A DNA stretch of 64,000 nucleotides from Armatimonadota bacterium (GTDB lineage Bacteria > Armatimonadota > Fimbriimonadia > Fimbriimonadales > GBS-DC): contig JABWCR010000002.1 in assembly GCA_013359125.1 (NCBI GenBank), positions 62,001 to 126,000 on the forward strand, in the 5' to 3' direction. Shown here piece after piece: positions 22,541 through 31,590 of the stretch. How positions within the stretch are numbered: the first letter of the stretch is position 1; the number at the start of each line of letters is the position of its first letter. The translations under genes and the position numbers were made by a program. The notes below the pieces were generated by a model. It was not told where the DNA came from, did no database searches, and worked only from the letters and a program-made list of their open reading frames with translations.

Positions 22541-23761
22541 CTAAGAAACGATCGTTTCGCTCCTCTCAGGTCCGACCGACACGATGGATACGGGAACGCC
22601 CGTGCGCTCTTCGATAATCGACAAGTACCGCTGTGCGGCATCGGGCAGCGCTTCTCTCGATCGGATCCCTCGCAGGTCGTCTTTCCAGCCCTCCAACTCG
22701 ATGTAGACAGGACCGTTCGAACCGTGCTCGATGCACGCTTTCAATGGATCGATGCCCGACAGAACGTCAAGCCGTGTTATTGCCAACTCGGTCATGGTGT
22801 TGATCTCGGCAGAATACTTGAGCATCGGCAGGTCCAGCCACCCGCAGCGTCGGGGGCGGCCGGTTGTTGTTCCATACTCTTGACCCTGGTCTCGGATCCG
22901 TTCCCCGGTCGAATCCTTAAGTTCGGTTGCAAAGGGCCCTTCGCCTACTCGTGTGGTGTAGGCTTTCGCAACGCCAATAATTCTCTTCAGATGGCGCGGA
23001 CCAATCCCAGTGCCCAAACATGCGCCGGCGGCTATCGGGTGCGAGGAAGTTACAAAAGGATAGGCGCCATAGTCGATGTCCAGAAGCGTGCCTTGCGCTC
23101 CTTCCATGATAATGCGCTTGCCGGACCGTACTGCATCTAACAGGCGTGCAGGCACATCGATGGTCTGATCGCGAAAGCGCCGACCCAACGGCTCGTAAAT
23201 GTCCAGCATCGATTCGAGCGCGATGGGCGCATGGCCGTAAAGATGTTTTAGGATGGCGTTCTTCTGTTCGAGACTCTTTTCCAATCGGGCACGGAACCGG
23301 AGAGGGTCCACCAAATCTTCCATGCGCAGGCCAGATCTCGCGGCCTTGTCGGCGTACGTCGGGCCTATGCCGCGCTTGGTTGTTCCGAGCGGGCTAGAAC
23401 CTCTGCGCGACTCCTCCAACTCATCGATCATCGTGTGGTATCGGAGGATCAGGTGACAGCGCGAGCCGATTCGAAGATTAGAGGAATCGATCCCCTTGGC
23501 AGCGACAATGTCCAATTCCTGCGCCAAGTTGATCGGATCGACCGCCACGCCGTCGCCGATGACGGCTGTCGCATGGGGATGCAAGAGCCCGCAAGGAACC
23601 GTGTGGAATTTGAACTCCTGGTCCTTAAGCCAAACGGTGTGGCCCGCGTTGTTGCCTCCGCCGTAACGGACCACATAGTCTGCATCGCTGGCCAGGAAAT
23701 CGACTATCTTGCCCTTTGCCTCATCCCCCCATTGGGCGCCCACGACCACGGTAACAGCCAT
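22541..23761 (-). CDS. purA: Adenylosuccinate synthetase PurA
   Basis: This is a 406-aa PurA. The P-loop-like GAQWGDEAKGK is at about 8-18, with the catalytic Asp13 and Lys, and NNAGHTV with the catalytic His is at about 37-43. GTTKRGIGPTYADKAAR, the IMP-binding QGTLLDIDYGAYPFVTSS and the GTP-binding GRPRRCGWLDL are all present. The enzyme joins IMP and aspartate with GTP in AMP synthesis. No Shine-Dalgarno is seen; TACACT lies 9 nt before the ATG, so a leaderless transcript is possible, although pyrD ends only 23 nt upstream. It is about 20 residues shorter than typical PurA. Confidence 0.97.
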   Translation of the reverse strand: MAVTVVVGAQWGDEAKGKIVDFLASDADYVVRYGGGNNAGHTVWLKDQEFKFHTVPCGLLHPHATAVIGDGVAVDPINLAQELDIVAAKGIDSSNLRIGSRCHLILRYHTMIDELEESRRGSSPLGTTKRGIGPTYADKAARSGLRMEDLVDPLRFRARLEKSLEQKNAILKHLYGHAPIALESMLDIYEPLGRRFRDQTIDVPARLLDAVRSGKRIIMEGAQGTLLDIDYGAYPFVTSSHPIAAGACLGTGIGPRHLKRIIGVAKAYTTRVGEGPFATELKDSTGERIRDQGQEYGTTTGRPRRCGWLDLPMLKYSAEINTMTELAITRLDVLSGIDPLKACIEHGSNGPVYIELEGWKDDLRGIRSREALPDAAQRYLSIIEERTGVPVSIVSVGPERSETIVS

Positions 23762-23770
23762 AGGTAAGGA

Positions 23771-23776
23771 AGTGTA
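23771..23776 (-). promoter_or_regulatory. Candidate -10 element for leaderless purA
   Basis: TACACT lies 9 nt upstream of the purA ATG inside the 23-bp gap after pyrD. It would allow separate initiation for purA at its start codon. Confidence 0.3.
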
Positions 23777-23784
23777 CCCTGCGA

Positions 23785-24708
23785 CTAAGCGGGTTGCGCT
23801 TGGCCGATCAGTTCTGTAACGGTCGCGATCTTGCGCTCTGCCAGGTGCGCCGTCAATCCGTCCAGCGCCTCGATAGACGCGGTCGGCTGAACGTAGCTTC
23901 CGCTTCCTATCTGTACCGCGCTGGCACCGGCATAGATGAACTCCAGCGCATCTTGCCAGGCGATCGCTCCGCCAATACCGATAATCGGCGCCTTCAGCTC
24001 GGTCGCTGCCCGCCAGACGTGATAGAGCGCGATCGGTTTGATGGCTGGGCCGGACAATCCCCCTGTTCTATTGGCCAAGCGAAATCGACCGGTGAGCGGG
24101 TTGATGGCAATGCCTCGAACGGTGTTGATCAGGCTGAGAATCTGCGCTCCCGAGCGCAACGCCGTTTCGGCCAGCGGCACGATATCCGTTACATTGGGCG
24201 AAAGCTTAACGATTAAAGGCAGATCGGTTTCGCTTCTGACTGCGCTGACGACTAGGGCCAGCGATTCGGGGTCGACTCCAAACTCGATTCCGCCTCTCTC
24301 TTGGTTTGGGCACGACACGTTCAGTTCCAAAGCTACAAAACCACTGCGTCCGGCTAAACGACGGACGATCTCGACAAAGTCGCCGACCGTATCGCCGGCA
24401 ATGCTCACGATGACGGGGGCGCCGAGCGTTGCAACCTTGGGCAGCTTCTCCTGAATAAACATCTCGATGCCGTCGTTCTGAAGCCCGATGGCGTTCAAAA
24501 GCCCTGCAGGCGTTTCGACCACGCGCGGCGGTTCGTGGCCTGGACGGGGCGCCAGAGTGCAGCTTTTAGTAACGATCGCGCCTAATCGAGAGACATCGAT
24601 CAGGTCGGCGAACTCGATGCCGTAGCCAAAGGTGCCCGAGGCGACCATGATCGGATTGGGAAAGCGGAGCGGACCGATCTGTACGGCGAGGTCGGGAGCG
24701 GAACTCAT
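23785..24708 (-). CDS. pyrD: Dihydroorotate dehydrogenase, class 1B-like
   Basis: This 307-aa FMN enzyme has a TIM-barrel start (LAVQIGPLRFPNPIMVASGTFGYG). The catalytic cysteine is in LNVSCPNQERGG (about 128-139), and FMN and substrate residues lie in KLSPNVTDI, INTVRGIAI and GIGGA. Cysteine as base places it in class 1. Class 1B enzymes work with the Fe-S/FAD subunit PyrK, which is not adjacent here. It oxidises dihydroorotate in pyrimidine synthesis. No ribosome binding site is visible; CATAAT/TAATAT lies 4-6 nt before the ATG. Confidence 0.93.
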   Translation of the reverse strand: MSSAPDLAVQIGPLRFPNPIMVASGTFGYGIEFADLIDVSRLGAIVTKSCTLAPRPGHEPPRVVETPAGLLNAIGLQNDGIEMFIQEKLPKVATLGAPVIVSIAGDTVGDFVEIVRRLAGRSGFVALELNVSCPNQERGGIEFGVDPESLALVVSAVRSETDLPLIVKLSPNVTDIVPLAETALRSGAQILSLINTVRGIAINPLTGRFRLANRTGGLSGPAIKPIALYHVWRAATELKAPIIGIGGAIAWQDALEFIYAGASAVQIGSGSYVQPTASIEALDGLTAHLAERKIATVTELIGQAQPA

Positions 24709-24712
24709 GCCG

Positions 24713-24720
24713 ATATTATG
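24713..24720 (-). promoter_or_regulatory. Candidate -10 region for leaderless pyrD
   Basis: On the minus strand CATAATAT lies just before the pyrD ATG (4-6 nt spacing depending on register). It lies immediately downstream of the terminator of the preceding gene, as expected for a new transcription unit. Confidence 0.35.
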
Positions 24721-24732
24721 GCGCGGAAGGCG

Positions 24733-24768
24733 AAAAAATGGGATAAGGGGGGCTCAACCCCTTATCCC
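24733..24768 (-). terminator. Intrinsic terminator after the UPF0182 gene
   Basis: A perfect 11-bp inverted repeat (24740-24750 with 24758-24768, loop of 7) is followed on the minus strand by ATTTTTT. The hairpin plus U-run is a standard Rho-independent terminator for leftward transcription from the UPF0182 gene, about 85 nt after its stop. The rest of the gap (24769-24853) holds a 13-bp A/T-rich palindrome at 24793-24805 and a weaker flanking repeat (ACTCAA/TTGAGT) of unknown meaning. Confidence 0.85.
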
Positions 24769-24853
24769 GATGTTGCTCTACTCAACCGCATGGGTATATT
24801 ATACCGGATTGAGTCAATGGGTTAAACGAGTATTTCAAAAAAATCGGCGAGCA

Positions 24854-27613
24854 TCACCGATTCAGGGCACGCTCCAGTTCTTTAAGCCGCCGGCCCAGTT
24901 CTTCAAAATCGCCGCTCTTCATCGCATCCTTCACGCGGGTTAGCGCTTTCTTGGCATCCTCTAAGGCGTTGCCAGAGGAGGGTTGCGCCGTTGGTCTGGT
25001 CGCCGTCGCGACGGGCGCCGCGCCCGTGCCGAGCAGTTGTTGCAAGCCCTCGCCGACCGTGTTCGTCATAACGACTCGATTGCCCGCGCCCAAAATGATC
25101 TTCTTCAATTCAGGGATCGCCGTCTCATTCGAGGCTTTAAGATAAAGCGGCTCGATGTAGAGGGCAGAGCGTCCCATGGGGATGACCAGCATATGTCCGC
25201 GCACCACCTCGCTCACCTGCTGGTTCCACAGGTTCAATTGTTGCGAAATCACCGGGTGTTGGCTGATGCGCGCCTCTACCTGCACGGGGCCATAGACCAG
25301 CCGTTCTTTCGGAAATCGGTAGAGAAGCACCTGGCCGTAGTGTTCGGGATCGCACCGCGCGGCCAACCAGGCGACCATATTGCCGCGCCCTAGCGGCGTA
25401 AATGGCAGAATCAAGATATATTCGGCCTTTGGCTCGCCCGGAAGCTGAGCGATCACATAGTACGGCTCCATCATTTGTGGCTGAGCGCCTTGGAAAAGTT
25501 CTTGAGCGATCGTCCAGGCATCCTCTTTGTTAAAGAAGACTCTTGGATCGGTCATGTGATACAACTGGAGCATGACCGACTGAACCGTAAAGAGGCTCTG
25601 GGGATAGCGGAGATGCTCCGCCAATTCCCTGGGCATCTCTGAGATCGGCTTAAACAACTTCGGGAACATCTTGCGGTAGGCTTTGAGCATCGGGTCCGTT
25701 TCATCGACCATGTATGCCTCTACCTGGCCAGTGTAGGCGTCGATCGTAACCTTGACCGAGTTGCGCAAGTAGTTGAACGAGGGCGCCGCGCGCTCGTTTT
25801 GCCGAAACGGTTTGCTATAAGGATAAGCGTCTGTGTGCGTGAAGGCGTCCCACATCCAGGTGATCCCGCCATTGAAAATGACGGGATAGGGATCGTCGTC
25901 AAAAAGCAGGTAGGGGAAGACGGCCCGCACCCGCTCGCCGATCTGTCGCCTAAAGAGCAGTCTCGATTCGGAGGTCAGATCGCGAGAGAGCAGGATGTTG
26001 GCGTCGCTGAGTCGCAGGGAGAACATCGTTCTCACCAAAGCGCTACTGAGGGGGGCGCCCCCGTCGGCGCCATACGTTGTGTAGGCGTTGTCTTCCTGTC
26101 CTTCTCCTACCAAAAGCGGATAGTCGAGTTCTTTCAGCTTGGATCGGACGATACTGTATCGCCAGGTGTTCTCGCCAAAGTAAATCGCCGGATTCTCGAC
26201 ATCGATGTCTTCTGGAGACTGTGGCGGTAGATCCTTGATCAAGAAAACGGGCTGGCCTTCTTCCGTCGCCTCGTTGACGCGATTGAGGACCAATCCATAG
26301 CCGTGCGTGTACAGCAGATGCAGGTTTTGCCACTTTTGCGCTTGCGGCGGCAGGCCCTCGGTGTTCAACTCTCGCACGGCCATTGTAACTTGCCGGAGCT
26401 TTCCATCAATCTTGTAACGATCGACGTCGATGTCCATAAATCGGTAGTAGGGTTTGAGCGCTTGGAGGCTGTTGTAAACCTGCTTAAGCGGCCGATAGTC
26501 CCACAGTCGGATGTTCTCGATAGTCTCTGGCGCGGTTGCAAGGTCGCTTGCGGCGATCTCCGTCTGGATGTTCATTTGAGACACTTTGAACCGCTCCAGA
26601 CCGTACGCTTGTCGCGTCATTTTCAAGTGGGTCTCGATGAACTCGCCTTCTCGCTCCAACTGATTGGGCACAACGTTAAAGCGCTGAATCATGCTGGGAT
26701 AGGCGCCCAAACCCAGAATGACCGCGACCAGCGCCGCGACAGCGGATACCGCCGGAAGGATGAACAGTCGTCCCACCTTGATGTTGACCAGGCAGAGAAC
26801 CGCGGTTAGACCCAGCAGACCGATCACGATGTTTAGAGCGGGCAGACTCGCGTGTATATCGGCGTAGCCTGCGCCATAGAACTGATCGTGATCGCTGAAC
26901 AAGAAGTCATAGCGCATCAGGCTCACTCGCGCTGTTACCGCAGCAAAAAAGAGCGCGGCCAGTGACAGCAAGTGCGGCCTCACCATTGCTGCGAGCGTTG
27001 GCAGCCCCCCCAACCATCCGAGCGCCCGATTGAAGTAGTAGTAGACCCCTGTGGCGATCAGCGCTACCAACAGCACGAAGGCGATCGAGCCGTAGAGCTG
27101 CTTCAAGAAGGGCAATTTAAAGAGGTAAAAGCCCAAGTCCTGATTGAACAAAGGATCTGTCTCACCTACGACCACGGCGCTCTTGAAAAGCAGAAAATCC
27201 TGCCAGCCCGAAACGGCGGTCAGGCCGAACATGAGGCCGACAAACAGCGCCGCGCCCATCATGCCCCAATAGGCTGCTTTCTTGATCGTGCGCGCAAACC
27301 GTGCGAGCTTCACTTGATCGAGTTTGGACGACAACAGGATGTCGAATCCGGCCACTCGGTTGGCGATGAGCAGGTTGAGAATCACTATTGCCGCGAATCC
27401 AAGACCGAAGATCAGAAAGAGCGTCCACTTGGCACCCATGATGGTCGAAAAGACATCAGGACGGTTGACATCGGTCGAGAACCATACCCAGTCGGTATAG
27501 ACGCGCACCATTACCCCGCCAAAAATCATGAGAAACAGCCCGAGAGCAATAAAAAGGATGCAACCAATGCCGCATCCTTTTGGCTCTTGCGCAGTTCGGC
27601 GAGGATTAGCCAT
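24854..27613 (-). CDS. UPF0182 family membrane protein
   Basis: This 919-aa protein has the UPF0182 layout: about seven transmembrane helices in the first 310 residues, then a large extracytoplasmic domain. Family landmarks include NQLEREGEFIETHLKMTRQAYGLE (about 313-336), YTHGYGLV and DPYPVIFNGGITWMWDAFTHTDAYPYS. A proline/threonine-rich linker (about 858-880) and a short C-terminal coiled coil follow. The function of the family is not known. The ATG follows the stop of the glycosidase-like gene by 6 nt, so the two are coupled. A clear terminator follows the gene. Confidence 0.93.
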   Translation of the reverse strand: MANPRRTAQEPKGCGIGCILFIALGLFLMIFGGVMVRVYTDWVWFSTDVNRPDVFSTIMGAKWTLFLIFGLGFAAIVILNLLIANRVAGFDILLSSKLDQVKLARFARTIKKAAYWGMMGAALFVGLMFGLTAVSGWQDFLLFKSAVVVGETDPLFNQDLGFYLFKLPFLKQLYGSIAFVLLVALIATGVYYYFNRALGWLGGLPTLAAMVRPHLLSLAALFFAAVTARVSLMRYDFLFSDHDQFYGAGYADIHASLPALNIVIGLLGLTAVLCLVNIKVGRLFILPAVSAVAALVAVILGLGAYPSMIQRFNVVPNQLEREGEFIETHLKMTRQAYGLERFKVSQMNIQTEIAASDLATAPETIENIRLWDYRPLKQVYNSLQALKPYYRFMDIDVDRYKIDGKLRQVTMAVRELNTEGLPPQAQKWQNLHLLYTHGYGLVLNRVNEATEEGQPVFLIKDLPPQSPEDIDVENPAIYFGENTWRYSIVRSKLKELDYPLLVGEGQEDNAYTTYGADGGAPLSSALVRTMFSLRLSDANILLSRDLTSESRLLFRRQIGERVRAVFPYLLFDDDPYPVIFNGGITWMWDAFTHTDAYPYSKPFRQNERAAPSFNYLRNSVKVTIDAYTGQVEAYMVDETDPMLKAYRKMFPKLFKPISEMPRELAEHLRYPQSLFTVQSVMLQLYHMTDPRVFFNKEDAWTIAQELFQGAQPQMMEPYYVIAQLPGEPKAEYILILPFTPLGRGNMVAWLAARCDPEHYGQVLLYRFPKERLVYGPVQVEARISQHPVISQQLNLWNQQVSEVVRGHMLVIPMGRSALYIEPLYLKASNETAIPELKKIILGAGNRVVMTNTVGEGLQQLLGTGAAPVATATRPTAQPSSGNALEDAKKALTRVKDAMKSGDFEELGRRLKELERALNR

Positions 27614-27619
27614 TGTTGG

Positions 27620-29029
27620 TTAGACCGCCATCACCACGGGCTCGCTCTCCACGCCCGCTTTGTTGATGGCATAGACGGCGGCTTGCGATGCGGGGATGGT
27701 CGGCAGCGCTACAAGCTCCTTTTGATTGCCAGGGAAGAGAAAGAGCTGCTGTTGATTCCGGTGGAAGGCTTGGACGGCCCAAAGGAACGGCTCGCCCCCG
27801 TTGCCGCCGACGCGCAACTGGAGCGGCGAGCGATCTTCAAGTTTGACATAGGGCCTGCCGGGCCGCTTCTCGCCGAGCCAGGGATAGGCCAAATTGAGAG
27901 CAGGCTGTGCGTAAGAGGTTGCCTGAATCTTTTCGGAAATCCCGCCTCTATTTTGCAGAAAGACCTTCATGCTAAAGTGGATGACGCCATGGGAGCCTTT
28001 GGTTCGGCGGCTCACTTCGATCTGGTTGAGCGGTTCTTCTACCGGATAAGATCGCGCTGTGCCGTCCTCGACCAAGCTGGTGAATAGACCCGGCACCATG
28101 TTCCTCTGCTTGCGGTTCTGCTCGATCCACCATTTTAGAAGCTCTGGAAAGGCCTGCTTGGGCGCTTCGATCTTCCAGTAAAGCTGGGGCGCGAAGTAGT
28201 CGAGCCAGCCGTTCTCCAGCCAAATCTTTGAGTCGGCGTACAACTCTAGGTACGGGTCGAAGCCGCTGACGCTGGGCGGGTGGCCGGGACGCCAGATTCC
28301 AAACGGGCTGATCCCCACCTTTACATGTTTCTTGACGCCCTTGACTCGATCGTACATCTCCTTCACGAACCGATTGATATTGTCCCTTCGCCAATCGTCT
28401 CGGCTCAATTTGCCCCCTTTTCGTTGATACGCCGCCCAGCTGGGATCGTCGGGGAACGGGATGATCGCCCCTTTCGAGTCCCTCTCTTTATAAGGATAGA
28501 AGTAGTCGTCGATGTGAACCCCGTCCAAGTCGTATCGCGAGACAACGTCTAAAACCACGTCCAAACTGTGTTTCTGCGCGTCCGGTTCGCCTGGATCCAG
28601 CCATAAGTACCGGCCATAGGTTTTGCAAATGCGCGATTTCGTCCGACTCACGTGCGTCGGCCCGGGCTGGGACTTGCTTTCGTAATGTCTGGCTCTGAAC
28701 GGATTGAACCAGGCATGAAGCTCGATCCCTCGCTTGTGCGCCTCGTCGATCGCGAAGGCCAAGGGGTCGTAATCGTCGCTCGGCGGCTGGCCTTGCGTGC
28801 CGGTCAGAAAGTCGGACCAAGGCTCCAGTTTTGATTTGTACAGAGCGTCGCACGCTGGACGTATCTGAAAGATAACCGTGTTTAGGTTTAGCTGCGCGCA
28901 CTTGTCCATGATGGCCAACAGCTCGGCGCGCTGATTTGCGGCTTGCAGGGCAGGCTTGGTCGGCCAGTCGATGTTCGCGACGGTGGCCACCCAAACGCCT
29001 CTAAACTCTCGATTTAACGGAGGAACCAT
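27620..29029 (-). CDS. GHL10-type glycoside-hydrolase-like protein (DUF187, YngK-like)
   Basis: This 469-aa protein is a GHL10 TIM barrel. It starts with REFRGVWVATVANIDWP (about 7-23) and contains TVIFQIRPACDALY, ELHAWFNPFRAR, DVVSRYDLDGVHIDDYFYP (about 168-186) with the acidic pair, KVGISPFGIWRPG and WLDYFAPQLYW. A C-terminal beta domain follows (about 375-469). The fold is that of glycosidases, and some relatives act on cell-wall or other glycans; the substrate is not predictable. I start at the ATG at 29029 (GAAGAG upstream). A longer frame overlaps the ABC permease, and no signal peptide is seen from this start. Confidence 0.85.
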   Translation of the reverse strand: MVPPLNREFRGVWVATVANIDWPTKPALQAANQRAELLAIMDKCAQLNLNTVIFQIRPACDALYKSKLEPWSDFLTGTQGQPPSDDYDPLAFAIDEAHKRGIELHAWFNPFRARHYESKSQPGPTHVSRTKSRICKTYGRYLWLDPGEPDAQKHSLDVVLDVVSRYDLDGVHIDDYFYPYKERDSKGAIIPFPDDPSWAAYQRKGGKLSRDDWRRDNINRFVKEMYDRVKGVKKHVKVGISPFGIWRPGHPPSVSGFDPYLELYADSKIWLENGWLDYFAPQLYWKIEAPKQAFPELLKWWIEQNRKQRNMVPGLFTSLVEDGTARSYPVEEPLNQIEVSRRTKGSHGVIHFSMKVFLQNRGGISEKIQATSYAQPALNLAYPWLGEKRPGRPYVKLEDRSPLQLRVGGNGGEPFLWAVQAFHRNQQQLFLFPGNQKELVALPTIPASQAAVYAINKAGVESEPVVMAV

Positions 29030-29088
29030 AATCTCTTCAACCTCGCTCGATACTCCTTCCAATGCGTCTTCTTTCGACGGCTCTGGGG

Positions 29089-30402
29089 CTATCCCTTCAA
29101 GCCGGTAAGCGTTACACCCTGAATGAAGTAGCGCTGAGTAAAGAAGAAGAGCGCGACCACGGGAGACATGACCATGGTGCACGCCGCCATCAACATGCCC
29201 GGCTCGCCCCCGTGATCGGTTTGGAACAGCTGAAGGGCATAGGCTACAGGCATCTTTTCTGGGCTGTTGATGTAGATGAGCGGCCCCATGAAGTTGTTCC
29301 AAGCGCCCAAGAAGGTCATGATGGTGATGGCGGCCATAGCGGGCTTGATTAAGGGCAAGGCGACCCTCCAGTAGATGCCGAACGGCGTGCAACCGTCCAG
29401 CTTGGCCGCTTCCTCCAATTCAAGCGGGATCGTCATCATAAATTGCCGAAACAGAAACACAGAGAAGGCGCTGGCAAAGAAGGCAGGAACCCAAAGCGGA
29501 TTGAGCGTATCGACCCATCCCAGCGAACGAAAGATCAGGAATACAGGAAGCATCGTTACTGCGCCGGGCAGCATCATCGTCGCCATCATCAGGGCGAACA
29601 TCGCGTCCCGCCCCGGAAAGCGCAGACGCGCAAAGCCAAAGGCGACCATGGAGCTGGAAAGCACGATCCCAATAATGTTGAGCACGGCCAAAACCAGCGT
29701 ATTGCGCAAGAAAGCCCAGCCTTTCTCGGCTTCTTCGGGCAGAAAGCGCAAGGCATCGCGGTAGTTCTCCCATCGCAGGCCGACTTTGCGTATCGGTGTG
29801 ATTTCGGAGCGCAATCGAACGATCTCCTCGCCTGCATTGGGGTCGGGCGGCAGGATTCGCAATCTCTGCTCGCCGCTTTCCAAGTTCTCCAACACAGCGG
29901 CCTCTGCCGGACGACCGTCCACATGCACGATGGAAATGGGATAGCGCTGATCGCCGATCTGCCTCTCGATCTGGCGCTTCGGAACCCAGACTGGCGGGAA
30001 CTTGGACATGTCGATGTCTTCTTTGAACGAGGTAACGATCAGCCATGCGAAGGGCACCGAGAAGACGGCGGCGCCCGACGCGAGCGCTAAGTGCAATCCG
30101 GCGCTTCGGAGAGCTTTGCCAAAAGGACGCCGCCACAATCGAATGCCGACTCGCGCCATTCGCGCACGGGCGACCCAGTAGGCCGCATAGACAGTTGCGA
30201 GCAGGCCAACGTCCAACAAAAGTTGCCTGTACGGCTGCTCGGCTACGAACTGGGCGACTACGAGAGAGAGAGCGCATCCTGCGAACAGTGTGGCAAGGGC
30301 GGAGAGCAAACGAAACCGAATCGCTATTTGCGCAACCGCTAGGCCGCGCCAGAGAGCGACGTAGAAGAGCGCAACCGCCGCTATCCATCCAATGGCCGCC
30401 AT
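29089..30402 (-). CDS. Carbohydrate ABC transporter permease (MalG type) with extra N-terminal helices
   Basis: This 437-aa permease has the inner-membrane EAA loop EEAAKLDGCTPFGIYWRVALPLIKPA (about 328-353), which binds the ATPase, and the typical MalG C-terminus ending in LTGLKG. MalG proteins are usually about 280 aa. Here there are about three additional hydrophobic segments before residue 95. An insert of about 85 residues (about 135-220) between the usual first and second helices is probably extracytoplasmic. No binding protein, partner permease or ATPase is adjacent. The neighbouring GHL10 protein suggests glycan import, but the substrate is unknown. Confidence 0.88.
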   Translation of the reverse strand: MAAIGWIAAVALFYVALWRGLAVAQIAIRFRLLSALATLFAGCALSLVVAQFVAEQPYRQLLLDVGLLATVYAAYWVARARMARVGIRLWRRPFGKALRSAGLHLALASGAAVFSVPFAWLIVTSFKEDIDMSKFPPVWVPKRQIERQIGDQRYPISIVHVDGRPAEAAVLENLESGEQRLRILPPDPNAGEEIVRLRSEITPIRKVGLRWENYRDALRFLPEEAEKGWAFLRNTLVLAVLNIIGIVLSSSMVAFGFARLRFPGRDAMFALMMATMMLPGAVTMLPVFLIFRSLGWVDTLNPLWVPAFFASAFSVFLFRQFMMTIPLELEEAAKLDGCTPFGIYWRVALPLIKPAMAAITIMTFLGAWNNFMGPLIYINSPEKMPVAYALQLFQTDHGGEPGMLMAACTMVMSPVVALFFFTQRYFIQGVTLTGLKG

Positions 30403-30459
30403 GCTGGTTTATTCTTCTGACTGGGCGCTCGTCGTCCTGCAGGATTGGCATCCCCTTCG

Positions 30460-30465
30460 TATAAA
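30460..30465 (+). promoter_or_regulatory. Candidate -10 element for a leaderless trans-sulfuration enzyme transcript
   Basis: TATAAA lies 9 nt upstream of the ATG at 30475. No Shine-Dalgarno is present, and the gap to the divergent permease is only 72 bp. Confidence 0.45.
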
Positions 30466-30474
30466 TGACGCCCC

Positions 30475-31590
30475 ATGACCGACCCCGAATTGTGCTTCTT
30501 AGAAAGCGATAATTACCCTTACCGCGCCATTGTGCCCCCGATAGTCCAGTCCTCGCTTTTCACTTGGGACGATCTCGAGCAGTTTCTAAAAAGGGGCGAG
30601 TTAGAAGGCTGGGACTATACTCGCGTGGGCAATCCGACGATCGACGTTGCGGAACGGATCATTGCCCAGGCGGAGGGAGCGGAGAAGTGCATGCTGTTTG
30701 CTTCGGGGATGGCGGCGGTGAGCGCTGCGGTATTGGCTTGCGTGAAGTCCGGGGATCATGTGGTCGCCGTTGAAACGTGCTATGGCCCGACGAGGGAGTT
30801 CTTGACCGACTATCTGTCGCGGTTTGGGGTAACGGTCGAGTTTGTGTCGGGCGAATATCCAGAAAAGTTTCGAAAGCCGGCCAAGCTCTACTATCTGGAA
30901 AGCCCTTCGAGCATCTTCTTCAACTTGCAGGACATCCAACAGGTTGCGGCAGTTGCCAAGGAGACCGGCGCGCTGGTTGTGATCGACAATAGTTGGGCGA
31001 CGCCGCTCTATCAAAACCCGATCTCAATGGGAGTCGATTTGGTAATTCACTCCACCAGCAAGTACCTGGGCGGGCATAGCGACATCATGGGCGGGGCGGT
31101 GGCGGGCCGCAGGGAGTTGATGGAGAAGGTAGGCGTTGAAAGACGGACCCTTGGGGGATGCGCCGATCCGTTTGCGGCCTATCTGCTGATTAGGGGACTG
31201 AGGACGCTGCCGGTGCGAATGGCTCGGCATCAGGAGACGGGTTTGGCGCTGGCTTCGGCCTTGGCAGAGCGCCCTTATGTAGACGCCGTCAATCATCCGG
31301 GGTTGGAATCGCATCCGCAATTTGAATTGGGCAAGCGTCAGATGAGGGGCTATTCTGGCCTGTTCAGCTTCTGGCTGAAGCCTGCGTCGAGAGAGAGCGT
31401 TGTCAGGGCGATCAACTCGCTCAGGCGCTTTCGCATAGGTCCCAGTTGGGGCGGGCCGGAGAGTTTGGTCGTGGCATTTCCAGAGGAGCAGCCGCCCCAT
31501 CGCTGGGTGGTTCGGCTCTCTGTGGGGCTTGAGCCGGCGAGCGCGCTGTTGGACGATCTCGATGCCGCGTTTGACGGATTTGGGGCATGA
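30475..31590 (+). CDS. Cys/Met-metabolism PLP enzyme (cystathionine gamma-synthase/lyase family)
   Basis: This 371-aa fold-type I PLP enzyme has YTRVGNPT (about 48-55), which reaches the cofactor phosphate of the partner subunit. It also has the substrate-tyrosine segment ETCYGPTREFL (about 99-109), VVIDNSWATPLYQNP, and the Schiff-base lysine in HSTSKYLGGHSDIMGG (about 191-206). The family covers cystathionine gamma-synthase, gamma- and beta-lyases and sulfhydrylases; sequence alone does not decide which. The gene is monocistronic: a divergent permease lies upstream and an inverted-repeat element starts at its stop codon. Confidence 0.9.
   Translation: MTDPELCFLESDNYPYRAIVPPIVQSSLFTWDDLEQFLKRGELEGWDYTRVGNPTIDVAERIIAQAEGAEKCMLFASGMAAVSAAVLACVKSGDHVVAVETCYGPTREFLTDYLSRFGVTVEFVSGEYPEKFRKPAKLYYLESPSSIFFNLQDIQQVAAVAKETGALVVIDNSWATPLYQNPISMGVDLVIHSTSKYLGGHSDIMGGAVAGRRELMEKVGVERRTLGGCADPFAAYLLIRGLRTLPVRMARHQETGLALASALAERPYVDAVNHPGLESHPQFELGKRQMRGYSGLFSFWLKPASRESVVRAINSLRRFRIGPSWGGPESLVVAFPEEQPPHRWVVRLSVGLEPASALLDDLDAAFDGFGA

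Noticed and set aside
26972-28087. 371-residue frame on the plus strand opposite UPF0182 and GHL10
   Set aside because: It spans the junction of two real minus-strand genes and shows no conserved motif.
29030-29392. N-terminal extension of the GHL10 protein
   Set aside because: It overlaps the end of the ABC permease in another frame and contains low-complexity His/Arg/Gly sequence with no domain match.
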